A stretch of DNA of 43,376 bases from Pseudomonadota bacterium (GTDB lineage: Bacteria > Myxococcota_A > Polyangia > Haliangiales > Haliangiaceae), in the NCBI GenBank assembly GCA_022360315.1, contig JAKSDA010000083.1, positions 1 through 43,376 of the forward strand, written 5' to 3'. The position numbers were made by a program, and so were the translations under genes. The notes under the pieces are model-generated. The model did no database searches, was not told where the DNA came from, and saw only the letters and a program-made list of their open reading frames with translations. Position 1 is the stretch's first letter; each line of letters opens with the position of its first letter. Of this stretch, positions 9,284 through 17,692 are shown piece by piece.

Positions 9284-11677
9284 GCGCGCTACCACGGGGT
9301 GGGCCGGGTTTTCGAGCGAGCGGCGCAGGGCGATTCGCGATCGCCGAGCACGCCGGTAGGCGGCTGGGGAAAGCACGCGGTTTTCCCGCATGGCCCGCAG
9401 GACGGCGTGAACCCGGCGGTTCATGTCGGGGCCGATCCGGCCGTGCTGTGCGATGCGTCCGCCGAGAGTGCGCGGTGCGGGGGCGAGCGCGGCCAGAAAG
9501 GCACTTTCGCGGGCACTGAGTCGGCTTGCCCTTTTGCCAAACCAGTATCTGGCTGCCGCTTCGACACCGAAGATACGGGGCCCGAGTTCGATGATGTTCA
9601 GATAGTGCTCGACGATCTGCTGCTTGTTCAGATGAGCCTCTAGCCGCCAGGTCAGCACGGCTTCCTGGAGCTTGCGGGCGAGGTTGCGGTCGTGGGTCAA
9701 AAACGCGTTCTTGACCAGTTGCTGGCTGATCGTGGACCCGCCGCGGACAAATGCGCCATCGCGCAAATCCACCGCCAGCGAGCGCTCGATCTGGTGCACG
9801 TCGAAGCCGCGGTGGCGGTAGAAGCGAGCGTCCTCGGAAGCGACAAATGCGCCGGCCAGATGACGCGGCATGCGAGCGAGCGCGATGTAGCGAGGCTGGC
9901 CCGGCCGGGCCAGAGCGGCGTTTTTTCTGCCCGCATGGACCAGCAGGGTTCGCGGATCGGCCCGCCAGGCCTCGCGCAGGACTTTGCAGCCACCGGCGCG
10001 GATGTCGAGGTCGAGATCGATTCTGTCGATATCAGCGCGGTCGAAGCGCAATGCGGCCGAGGCTGCGAAAGGGCCGGCCAGGTCCAATCCGGCCAGCTCG
10101 GTGCGCATCACCCGGGGCAGCGAGCTCAGGGCATTGCCGCAGTCGATGGCGGGAATGGCCAGCCACAGGGCGCCGCGGTCGGGCAGCCAAGACGGCGCCA
10201 TCTCCCGGCCCGGGGTGGGGCCCGATTCGCTGTCGGGTCGATTGTCGAGCCGGTAGTAAACGGCGCCGCCGAACAGCGCGGCGAGTTCGCCCATGCGCCA
10301 GTGGATTCTGCCGATATCGAGGTGGACGCCGGTCGGTGACCGGGCGATCGCCACGGCGAAGTCGGCGTTGCCCGAGAGCGCGACCCGGGTGCGGGCCAGA
10401 CGCCGGTCATCGACCCGCAGATGGCGTAGCTCGACGGCACCTCCGAGGTCGAGTCGGTTGCCGATCGAGTCACCGGACGCCGGGCTGAACTCGGCGCGGA
10501 TCGAGCCGGTGACGTGCGCCGAAGAGGTGTCCAGACCGAGCGGCAAAAACGGCGCGAAAACGGCCAGAGAGAGATGATCGATGTGCAGGTTGGCAGTTGC
10601 TCCGTGCTCGCTGCTCTCGACCCGGGCGGTGAATGAACCGATCCCTCTCCTGTGGGTCGGCTCGCTCGAGCCGATCGAATCGTCGGCCGCGCCGCCGTTC
10701 CATTCGGTGAGAACTCGGCCTCGCAACGCCTGCCGAGACGTCCGGCCGCTCACCACCAGGGCTCGATCACCGATCGAATCGCGACCCGTCCGGGCGACTC
10801 CGCGGCGCACAGCAACCTCGGTGATCGCGACCGGAGGATGCCTGTCCACCGCGATCATCAGCTCACCGCGCACAGCCAGAAAACGAGTCAAACTCGACCA
10901 CAGGCCCGACCACAGGCCCGACCGCGAGGAAGAAAACAATGCGGCGAGATCGAGGTCTGCTGCGCTGCGGGAAAAATCGCCGCGCACGTGGAAATCCTGC
11001 CGCTCGAGCTCGAATTGGACTGATTTCGGGACGATGCGCAGTCCCGCCCGATTCGGCGCGACATGTACCCCGCGCAGGCGAACCCACCCGACATCGCCCA
11101 GTTCCACATCGAGTTCGCCATTGGACACGGACAGGTGGGCCAACCCGGATCCGGTTGGCCGGTCGCCCCGGTCACTCCGCTTTGCTGGCAGGGGGTACGA
11201 GGCAGTCGAGCGGTCGGGTATGCGATCGCGCAGGCGAGCAACCAGCCTGTCGAGTACCCGCCGGTCGCGTGGCACGAATATCCGTGGCTCGACGATGCGG
11301 ATCCCGTTTAGCGTCGGTCGGCCAGACAACAGACTGGCAGGATCGGCAGCGACGTGGAGTCGCCTCACCGACAACAGTTCGCCCAGTTGCATGTCGCGCA
11401 TGACCAGCTCACCGGTGGCAGTGACCTCGACATCGCCCAGGGTCACGGGCACGCCGAGCGCCCGCGACAGGGCGGGCTCGACACGGATCGAGAGCGCGCT
11501 GTAAAGATGCAATCCAAGCAGCGAGGGCAGGGCAAATGCCACCATGGTGCCGAGCATCAGAATGGCGCGTTCGCCCTGTCTCCTGCGCTCATGTATCGGG
11601 CGGCGGGCGCTGGCGCGATCACTTTTTGCGCGGTCGGTCATCTGGCTGCCTTGGCGGCCGACGAGCCACGCAGCCAT
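9266..11677 (-). CDS. AsmA-like / GT51 peptidoglycan glycosyltransferase fusion
   Basis: This 803-residue protein has one N-terminal membrane anchor (about residues 38-60). A long region (60-570) rich in beta strands and basic-then-hydrophobic repeats resembles AsmA/TamB-type periplasmic proteins. The C-terminal 190 residues are a GT51 transglycosylase: SEDARFYRHRGFD (catalytic Glu), GGSTISQQLVKN, KQQIVEHYLN, and FGVEAAARYWFGK. GT51 enzymes polymerise lipid II into glycan strands. There is no transpeptidase domain, so this is a monofunctional polymerase on an unusual stalk. It is 49 bp downstream of ddl on the same strand, making a cell-wall operon. ATG 11677 is followed by a second ATG 12 codons later (MTDRAK) that is equally possible. 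Confidence 0.85.
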   Translation of the reverse strand: MAAWLVGRQGSQMTDRAKSDRASARRPIHERRRQGERAILMLGTMVAFALPSLLGLHLYSALSIRVEPALSRALGVPVTLGDVEVTATGELVMRDMQLGELLSVRRLHVAADPASLLSGRPTLNGIRIVEPRIFVPRDRRVLDRLVARLRDRIPDRSTASYPLPAKRSDRGDRPTGSGLAHLSVSNGELDVELGDVGWVRLRGVHVAPNRAGLRIVPKSVQFELERQDFHVRGDFSRSAADLDLAALFSSSRSGLWSGLWSSLTRFLAVRGELMIAVDRHPPVAITEVAVRRGVARTGRDSIGDRALVVSGRTSRQALRGRVLTEWNGGAADDSIGSSEPTHRRGIGSFTARVESSEHGATANLHIDHLSLAVFAPFLPLGLDTSSAHVTGSIRAEFSPASGDSIGNRLDLGGAVELRHLRVDDRRLARTRVALSGNADFAVAIARSPTGVHLDIGRIHWRMGELAALFGGAVYYRLDNRPDSESGPTPGREMAPSWLPDRGALWLAIPAIDCGNALSSLPRVMRTELAGLDLAGPFAASAALRFDRADIDRIDLDLDIRAGGCKVLREAWRADPRTLLVHAGRKNAALARPGQPRYIALARMPRHLAGAFVASEDARFYRHRGFDVHQIERSLAVDLRDGAFVRGGSTISQQLVKNAFLTHDRNLARKLQEAVLTWRLEAHLNKQQIVEHYLNIIELGPRIFGVEAAARYWFGKRASRLSARESAFLAALAPAPRTLGGRIAQHGRIGPDMNRRVHAVLRAMRENRVLSPAAYRRARRSRIALRRSLENPAHPVVARSHAEK

Positions 11678-11726
11678 CGGCGGGCCGGTCGGGTATATCT
11701 GGATGGATAGTTCCGGGAAACGTCGA

Positions 11727-12722
11727 TCAGTGGCGCCCGGCGAGCGCGCCGGTCAGGCCCGGCGAGTTGGCCAGAGCGTTCGCCCGATCACCCGGCTGGC
11801 CGCGGCCGCGCCGACTGCCCAGCCCCGCGTCGTGCAGGATGATTTCGCACAGCTCGTCGAACTCGATCCCGGCCGCATGGGCGATTTTTGGCAACAGGCT
11901 GGTCGGGGTCAGCCCGGGTACGCTGTTGACCTCGAGGAGGTACTCATTGCCGGTGTCGCTCACGATGAGATCGACGCGGGTGGCCCCGCTGCAACCGAGG
12001 GCGCGATGAGCGCGGAGCGCCTGGGTCAGAACTCCGCGATAGCGCTGTGCGCTTACCCGCGGCGGGATGTAATACTGGGTATCGCCACGTACGTATTTGG
12101 CGCTGTAGTCGTAAAATCCCCCCTGGCTTTCGATCTCGACCGCACCGAGTGCGCGGTCACCCAAGATCGCCGCCGAGACCTCGAGCCCTTCCACGAAGCG
12201 CTCGACCAGGACCTCGCCATCGAAGCAGAACGCGTGCTCGCAGGCGCGGGTGAGCTGGCTCGGGTCGCGGACGATTGTCACGCCGACGGAAGAACCCTCG
12301 CTGACCGGTTTCACCACGACCGGAAAGCCGAAGTCTCCGTGGCAGGCCACCGGGTCCTGGTCCGCATTCATCACGTAATACGGCGGTGTAGGTAGATTGT
12401 GCAGCCGGAAGATCTCCTTGGCCTTGACCTTGTTCATGGCCAGCGCCGAGGCCAGAACATCCGAGCCGGAATAGGGGATCCCCATGGTCTCGAGCAATCC
12501 CTGGACGCAACCATCCTCGCCGTACCGCCCGTGCAGTGCGATAAAGGCGACATCGATCCGCGATTGCCGCAGGACCATATCGAGATCGCGATCCACGTAG
12601 ATGGGCTGAACATCGTAGCCACGGCTCGTGAGAGCTGCGACCACGGCGTCACCCGTATTCACAGATACCGACTTTTCACTGGAAAGTCCGCCCATCAGGA
12701 CACCGATTCTATGGCTGTGCAT
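11727..12722 (-). CDS. ddl: D-alanine--D-alanine ligase
   Basis: An ATP-grasp enzyme of 331 residues that joins two D-Ala for the peptidoglycan stem peptide. Visible signatures are GVLMGGLSSEKSVSVNTG (residues 7-24, with the catalytic-loop Glu), HGRYGEDG (64-71), VVKPVSEGSSVGV (136-148) and LLEVNSVPGLTPTSLLPK near the C-terminus, which holds the Mg-binding Glu/Asn and the ATP-grasp loop. All expected residues are present. The length is slightly above the usual 300-320. It is the first gene of a two-gene operon with the AsmA/GT51 transglycosylase. Confidence 0.95.
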   Translation of the reverse strand: MHSHRIGVLMGGLSSEKSVSVNTGDAVVAALTSRGYDVQPIYVDRDLDMVLRQSRIDVAFIALHGRYGEDGCVQGLLETMGIPYSGSDVLASALAMNKVKAKEIFRLHNLPTPPYYVMNADQDPVACHGDFGFPVVVKPVSEGSSVGVTIVRDPSQLTRACEHAFCFDGEVLVERFVEGLEVSAAILGDRALGAVEIESQGGFYDYSAKYVRGDTQYYIPPRVSAQRYRGVLTQALRAHRALGCSGATRVDLIVSDTGNEYLLEVNSVPGLTPTSLLPKIAHAAGIEFDELCEIILHDAGLGSRRGRGQPGDRANALANSPGLTGALAGRH

Positions 12723-13120
12723 CGTTGAACTCCTCGTCGTCGCGTTGCTTCAGCTTGGCAGGCTACTTAGGCAATCTCGGTGCCAATTGCAATGTCGCTG
12801 GACTGCAAATTGAATGCGGCCGTGCTGACACGGAAGGACGTGTCGTTCTGGACCCATTCGCCCGGAGATCCACGGTCCGCGATTGCCTGGCAGTCTGCTG
12901 GCAAGGTTGGTCGAGGCCATCGAAAGGAAGCTACTCCCGCCGGTTGGGATGGGCAACTTTTCTGCCGGTCGCTTTCCCGACTGGCCGCTGGGTAGCCGCG
13001 ACCCGGCCTCTGCAAGGCGCCAGACTGGCCCTCGCGGATCTCCGGGGGGTGCGTTTGGGTTCGCGTTTGGCCGCCTCGGCTTGACGAAACGCAGCTCTGA
13101 GAGGTACGACTGCGCATCCT
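12723..13120. other. Divergent intergenic region, no supported gene
   Basis: These 398 bp lie between the divergent ddl and HARE-HTH genes. Short open frames exist on both strands but none has a ribosome binding site plus recognisable protein features. Both gene promoters must be here, but I could not pick out a convincing -35/-10 pair. Confidence 0.5.
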
Positions 13121-14944
13121 ATGAATTTCATCGAAGCCGCGCTCACTCTTCTCCAGGGATCCCGCAAAGCACTCACGGCCGAGGAGCTGGCCGATCGCGC
13201 CGAGAAGCAATCGCTGCTCAGCAAGCCCGGCAAGTATCCTCAACGCAGCATGAAAGCCGCCTTGAGCCGCGAGTTGAGCAAAGAGGACGAAAGTCGAGTC
13301 GCACGCGTCGGCGACGACCGCTGGAAGCTGGCCGCAGGGACCGCCCCGGCGGGCAAAAAATCGCCGACCAAGGCCAAAGCCAAAAAGTCGGCAACCAAGG
13401 CAGGGGCCAAAAAGGCAACGACCAGGGCCAAAACCCACACCAAGGCCGCGGCCAAGTCGGCATCCAAGAAGTCCACGGCCAAAAAGTCGACGGCCAGGGC
13501 CGGCCAGGACAGGGGCCAGAAGGAACAGGAGCAGAAGGAGAGCGGTCGGGGCGAGGGCAGGGCCACGCGCAAGAGCAAGACCAGTCGGAGGGCGCAGGAA
13601 AATGAGGCCAAAAAGGCCAGGCCGGGCCACGCCGGAGACGAGGCGGCCGGTGACGAAACCGCTGGCAAGAAGGAGCGGGGCAAGAAGGAGCGGGGCAAAA
13701 AAGCGGACAGAGAGCGCGGCGAGGGCGAGAGCAGGCAGAAGTCGCGATCCGGGTCCCGGCGCAAGGGCCGCGGTGGGGCCAGCGACGCCGCTTCGGGCGA
13801 CGCCGAGCGCGCTGATGTGAACGAGGTCCTCGCGCCCAGGGAGCGGCCACTGCGCGCCGACGAGGCTGTGCATCCAGATGAGGCGGACGTGGCCGAGCTC
13901 TACGGCGACGAGATGTCCGGCACCGAACCCGGCGCGGCGTTTGCCGAGTACCGCGACGAGCGGACCGACGATGAAGATCGGCCCATGTTGCCCGAGATCG
14001 TGGCGTCGCGGCGGGATCAGAAACGGCGCGATCGACGCAGCAAGAAGAAACGGCGCGGCGCTGAAGACGACATGCGCACCACGGCAAGGCGGCCCAAGGC
14101 AGTGGAGGAAGAACAGCCCCAGGTCGCCGCTTCCGGCAACGGAGACGCGTTTGCCGCCGATATCACACTGGCCGCGTACCGCCTCGGCAACACCCTCGGC
14201 GACGCCGCGATAGAAGTCATGGATTCGCTGCGCGACCGCCAGCCAGTGCAGGTCAAACAGCTCGCTCAGATGATGCAGAGGCGCGAGCTGATCCCGGGTG
14301 GATCGGGGGATATGTGGTCCCATCTCAAAGCCGCGTTGTTGGCCGACGAGACCAGCTATCTCATGCGCGGACTCAAGCCGCGCATGGCCTATCGCGGCCG
14401 CGAGCGGTTCGTGCGCAGAGACGACCAGTCGGACGAATTGGCCGCGGCGGAAGATGCGTTTGTCGCCGCCGCCAGCGAGCTGGCCCGGACGACCCATCAA
14501 GCGCTGAAACAGCGCCTTTGTCGGCTCGAGCGCGCGGCGCTCGAGCGGGTAGCCCATGTCTACCTGATCCACCAGGGGTGGCGAAATCTGTCGTGGATCA
14601 AGCAAGTGCAGCGTTCGAGTTACGCGGTCGGCGAGCCGCCGAGTGGCATCGGGCCGGTTTTGATCGGTGTGCGGGCGGGCAGTGAACCGGTAGACCGCCG
14701 GGGTATCGGTGAATTGCGCGTCGGTGTGCAGGCCAAAGATCTGGTGAGTGGCCTTCTCGTGGCGCCCGAGGGACTGTCGGACATCGCACGGCAGGAATTG
14801 CGGCGGCCCGGTCCCTCCATATCGCTTCTGGTGGGCGACAGTTTTGTGTCCGCGCTGGTCACCAGCGGTATCGGTGTCATGGCCGGCCAGGTGCCAGCGT
14901 TTTCGTTTGACGCCAGTTTTTTTGACGAGATCGAGAATTTGTGA
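13121..14944 (+). CDS. HARE-HTH protein with histone H1-like linker and C-terminal alpha/beta domain
   Basis: This 607-residue protein starts with a winged-helix HARE-HTH domain (residues 1-70: FIEAALTLLQGSRKALTAEE, repeating the LTYREI-type family pattern). Next is a very basic Lys/Ala/Arg-rich linker (about 75-235) resembling histone H1 tails and bacterial H1-like proteins, then an acidic/basic mixed segment (235-335). The C-terminal half (about 345-600) is a globular helical plus alpha/beta domain that may be restriction-endonuclease-like, but I cannot see a certain PD-(D/E)xK. HARE-HTH is known in RNA polymerase delta, ASXL and some restriction proteins. A nucleoid-associated or DNA-interacting role is inferred. 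Its stop codon overlaps the lipB start (GTGA). Confidence 0.7.
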   Translation: MNFIEAALTLLQGSRKALTAEELADRAEKQSLLSKPGKYPQRSMKAALSRELSKEDESRVARVGDDRWKLAAGTAPAGKKSPTKAKAKKSATKAGAKKATTRAKTHTKAAAKSASKKSTAKKSTARAGQDRGQKEQEQKESGRGEGRATRKSKTSRRAQENEAKKARPGHAGDEAAGDETAGKKERGKKERGKKADRERGEGESRQKSRSGSRRKGRGGASDAASGDAERADVNEVLAPRERPLRADEAVHPDEADVAELYGDEMSGTEPGAAFAEYRDERTDDEDRPMLPEIVASRRDQKRRDRRSKKKRRGAEDDMRTTARRPKAVEEEQPQVAASGNGDAFAADITLAAYRLGNTLGDAAIEVMDSLRDRQPVQVKQLAQMMQRRELIPGGSGDMWSHLKAALLADETSYLMRGLKPRMAYRGRERFVRRDDQSDELAAAEDAFVAAASELARTTHQALKQRLCRLERAALERVAHVYLIHQGWRNLSWIKQVQRSSYAVGEPPSGIGPVLIGVRAGSEPVDRRGIGELRVGVQAKDLVSGLLVAPEGLSDIARQELRRPGPSISLLVGDSFVSALVTSGIGVMAGQVPAFSFDASFFDEIENL

Positions 14945-15672
14945 GTGCCGGGAGTACGCTGTCCTGGCGTTGGCTGGGTCGAGTCGATTACGCCACGGCG
15001 GTGCGGCAACAAGAAGCCCTGCGCGATCGAGTACTGGCGAGTGAGCGAAACAGCCCCCCACCGATACCGTCTCTTTTGCTCCTGGAGCACGAACCGGTCG
15101 TGACCCTGGGCCGGTTCGCTGATCAGAGCAATCTTCTGGTATCGCCGGACGAGCTGGCCGATCGCGGTATTGCTCTGGAGCGAGCTAGCCGGGGCGGTGA
15201 TGTAACCTACCACGGACCCGGTCAGCTCATCGTTTACCCCGTTGTTCGGATCGTCGGTACGGTGGTGGGATTTCTCGAGGCGATTGCCAATGCCCTGGCC
15301 GAGGTGGCCGCCGAACTCGGCGTTCCAGGAGCCCGCTGGCGCCGTGATCCGGCCGGATTGTGGCTGGGCGACGCCAAGCTGGCTGCATGTGGCATTCATC
15401 TGCGCTCTCGGGTTACCAGTCACGGCTTCGCCTTTAATGTGTCGACCCCCGCGGGGCCATGGCAGCTGATCAATCCGTGTGGGCTGGCCGAGAGCCGCGT
15501 TACTTCGATCGCCGAGCAGCGCCGGGCTCGTGGCCTGCCGCGTCCTCCCGCTGTGGCCGAGGTCGCTCACATGGCAGCGCCGCTTCTGTGTGCGGCCCTG
15601 CAATCGGTGACCGTGTCGCGGTTCATCCGGTCTCCCGGCCAGGTCGACCAGCAGATAGGAGGGAGAGGCTAG
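14941..15672 (+). CDS. lipB: Lipoyl(octanoyl) transferase
   Basis: LipB moves the octanoyl group from acyl carrier protein to lipoyl domains. The 243-residue protein shows SRGGDVTYHGPGQLIVYPV (residues about 79-97), the substrate-pocket signature, then AKLAACGIHLRSRVTSHG with the catalytic Lys, and INPCGL with the catalytic Cys. The start is GTG 14941, overlapping the TGA of the upstream gene by 4 bp (GTGA), so translation is coupled. lipA is not in the window. The C-terminal 30 residues look divergent but do not affect catalytic motifs. Confidence 0.93.
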   Translation: MSAGSTLSWRWLGRVDYATAVRQQEALRDRVLASERNSPPPIPSLLLLEHEPVVTLGRFADQSNLLVSPDELADRGIALERASRGGDVTYHGPGQLIVYPVVRIVGTVVGFLEAIANALAEVAAELGVPGARWRRDPAGLWLGDAKLAACGIHLRSRVTSHGFAFNVSTPAGPWQLINPCGLAESRVTSIAEQRRARGLPRPPAVAEVAHMAAPLLCAALQSVTVSRFIRSPGQVDQQIGGRG

Positions 15673-15685
15673 CCTCGCCCGGCAC

Positions 15686-17272
15686 TCACTGGCGGGGTGT
15701 GGTCCCGAGCCAGTCGATCGAGTTCTCGATCGACTGGCTCACACGTTCTTTCTCGGGCCTGGCCCAGTCGCCGATCCAATCGCGCGGGCGGAGCTCATCA
15801 TCGACTCGAGCGTGCACTGCGAAGAGCTTATCGATGGCTCGCTCGATCTTGCCTTTTGCTGCTTTTCTGGCTGCCGTGACGATCCGCCTGGCCATGAGTT
15901 TGCGCCGCCTTTCACGCAGTTTGTCGCTCGGAGCGTCGAATACAGAGCGATCGAGGTCGCAAACCACGGTCAGTAGGCCGCTCAGTGGCTGCTCCCCACC
16001 GGGGGCGCCATCGGAGTGGCATGGATCGACTTTGTCGCGATCGGGTAAGAACTCGGTCAGGACATCGAGCAATCGCTCGATCTCTGCGCGGACATGGTTT
16101 TTTTCGGCCGAGTCGAAAAGCCAATCTAGGCGCCGATCATCACTGTCGACTGTGGCGTGCAGATTGACGAGCTTGCCCAGCGCCTTGCGAAATTTTCCAT
16201 TGACCACACTGGTGGCAGCAGCCTCGACCCTGTCCAACATGCGTTGCCGCAGCTTTTCCTGTCTCTTCTCTTGCCGGCGCTCGTTTCGCGCGGCTGGAGA
16301 AAACAGGGAGCCATCGATATCGCGGATGAATGGCGCCAGCTCGTCGCGCAATTGCCCCTCGATCGAATCGTGATGGAGCGGGTCGGTGCCCCGGGCGACT
16401 TCGTCTCCATCGCTCACAGAATCGCCATCGCTGTCTGGGTTGCCCGGATCGGTACCGCTGGCCAGTTCATCGCCGTCTGACAAAGAGTCGTCATCGCTGT
16501 CGGGATCAACCGGATCGGTGCCGAAGGCAACCAGTTCATCGGCGTCGCCCAATCCGTCCCGGTCTGTATCGAACAACCCCGGATCGGTGCCGAACCTGTC
16601 CTCGTCGCCGTCCGACAGGCCGTCGCCGTCGCTATCCAGTGCGCTCGCCGGGATTATGTCGCCGTACTGCAGATGGTCGACTTCAAAGGCTCCGCCGTCG
16701 ACAGAGATACGGAACTCGGTGATTCCGCGACGGTGGATGATACCGTAAAAGCGATCTTCGCCGGTTTCGCCGTAAAAGGAACCATCTGCGTGCCCGTCGC
16801 CGGTTGCCGGGCCGAGCAATTGGCCGTCCGCTGCCACCGCCTCGATCGTGACGGAGCTGGTACCGTCGGTCCAAACTATGCCAACAGCGCTGGGCAGACC
16901 GCCCAGTACATCGCGGTCAAATACGATAGTAATACCGGCCTCGCCCCAGGGCTGGAAAAGCGATCGTCCCTGTCCCTCGCCATCGATCGGTCCACCCTCG
17001 GCGTCCACCGAGTCACAGACGCTGCACGGTCCGATCACATATGGTTCAGTCTGTAATAAAGTTGCGCCCGGACTGTTGAGAAGGCCATCCTCGAAGTCTT
17101 CGAAGTAGAATCCGGGCTCTAGGACAGGAAACGGGCTGTTATCGGTACTCAGATATGGCGAGCTATCAGGCTCGAACGGACCCAAGAAGTCTGTCTCGGC
17201 CGATGCAGGTAATGGCCAACCGAGGCACAGTGCGCCTATAGCCGACAAAAATCGGACCTTGTCAGGGTTCAT
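15686..17272 (-). CDS. Secreted thrombospondin type-3 repeat protein
   Basis: The start at 17272 has a good GGAG ribosome binding site 6 nt upstream and gives a clear Sec signal peptide (MNPDKVRF, then a hydrophobic core ending ASAE). Residues about 30-205 are a beta-rich domain with a C-S-V-C pair and an FEDFEDG start, as in many secreted proteins of PEP-CTERM type. Residues about 213-303 contain four TSP3-type calcium-binding repeats (DxDxDGxxDxDE pattern, each followed by GTDP). The C-terminal 200 residues are helical and charged, with two related-looking halves, suggesting an internal duplication. It is predicted to be extracellular or periplasmic and calcium-dependent; the function is unknown. 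An upstream in-frame start at 17470 is open but has no signal-like context, so I reject it. Confidence 0.8.
   Translation of the reverse strand: MNPDKVRFLSAIGALCLGWPLPASAETDFLGPFEPDSSPYLSTDNSPFPVLEPGFYFEDFEDGLLNSPGATLLQTEPYVIGPCSVCDSVDAEGGPIDGEGQGRSLFQPWGEAGITIVFDRDVLGGLPSAVGIVWTDGTSSVTIEAVAADGQLLGPATGDGHADGSFYGETGEDRFYGIIHRRGITEFRISVDGGAFEVDHLQYGDIIPASALDSDGDGLSDGDEDRFGTDPGLFDTDRDGLGDADELVAFGTDPVDPDSDDDSLSDGDELASGTDPGNPDSDGDSVSDGDEVARGTDPLHHDSIEGQLRDELAPFIRDIDGSLFSPAARNERRQEKRQEKLRQRMLDRVEAAATSVVNGKFRKALGKLVNLHATVDSDDRRLDWLFDSAEKNHVRAEIERLLDVLTEFLPDRDKVDPCHSDGAPGGEQPLSGLLTVVCDLDRSVFDAPSDKLRERRRKLMARRIVTAARKAAKGKIERAIDKLFAVHARVDDELRPRDWIGDWARPEKERVSQSIENSIDWLGTTPRQ
15707..15740. terminator. 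Perfect 14-bp palindrome at the convergent ends of lipB and the TSP3 gene
   Basis: GAGCCAGTCGATCG, a 6-nt loop, then CGATCGACTGGCTC. It overlaps the last codons of the TSP3 gene and lies 35 bp past the lipB stop. On the plus strand a T-rich stretch (GTTCTTTCT) follows, so it could serve as the lipB terminator; on the minus strand there is no U-tract. Confidence 0.45.
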
Positions 17273-17692
17273 TGCGGTCTCCATGACGGATTTGAGAGTA
17301 GATCGGGGGGAGAGAGCAATAAGCAATAATCGAGGATCAACAGGCCATAAAGGCCGGGAAGGACGAGGAAGAAAGAGACCAGGAACGTATGATGAGCAGA
17401 GCCAGAGGGGATTGGCCCGGTGGAGGATGGTTATTCCAAGGAATTTACGCAGGACGTGGTGATCTACCATCCCGGTGGGGGATGGTTATCCCAAGGTCGG
17501 GTAGATGGAAGAAATCTTTAGGCACTGCCCCGAACCCCACCCATACATCGAAGTGGGATGTCCAGGCGTACATTCCACCTGACCCGGATTATTCACCACA
17601 CCGCCTGCTGCGGTCGGATCTGCAGTCCGCTCGGGATGGCAGACTCGAAGGTCGCTGCACTCTCTGTCACGGGGCGGACAGAACCCCGCTGG
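17273..17692. other. Intergenic region with a 26-bp direct repeat
   Basis: This is a 420-bp gap between two minus-strand genes. I see no coding features. Two near-identical 26-bp copies lie at 17417-17442 and 17471-17496 (listed separately), upstream of the TSP3 gene, so the promoter and its control sites are probably here. Confidence 0.5.
17417..17496. repeat. 26-bp direct repeat, two copies 54 bp apart
   Basis: The unit is CCCGGTGG(A/G)GGATGGTTAT followed by (T/C)CCAAGG, at 17417-17442 and 17471-17496, differing at two positions. The copies lie about 150-220 bp upstream of the TSP3 start, a plausible place for paired regulator binding sites. Confidence 0.6.

Noticed and set aside
12767..15061. 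A 764-codon minus-strand frame opposite the HARE-HTH gene
   Set aside because: The plus-strand gene has a recognisable domain and couples to lipB; the minus frame is a codon-bias mirror of the Lys/Arg-rich linker.
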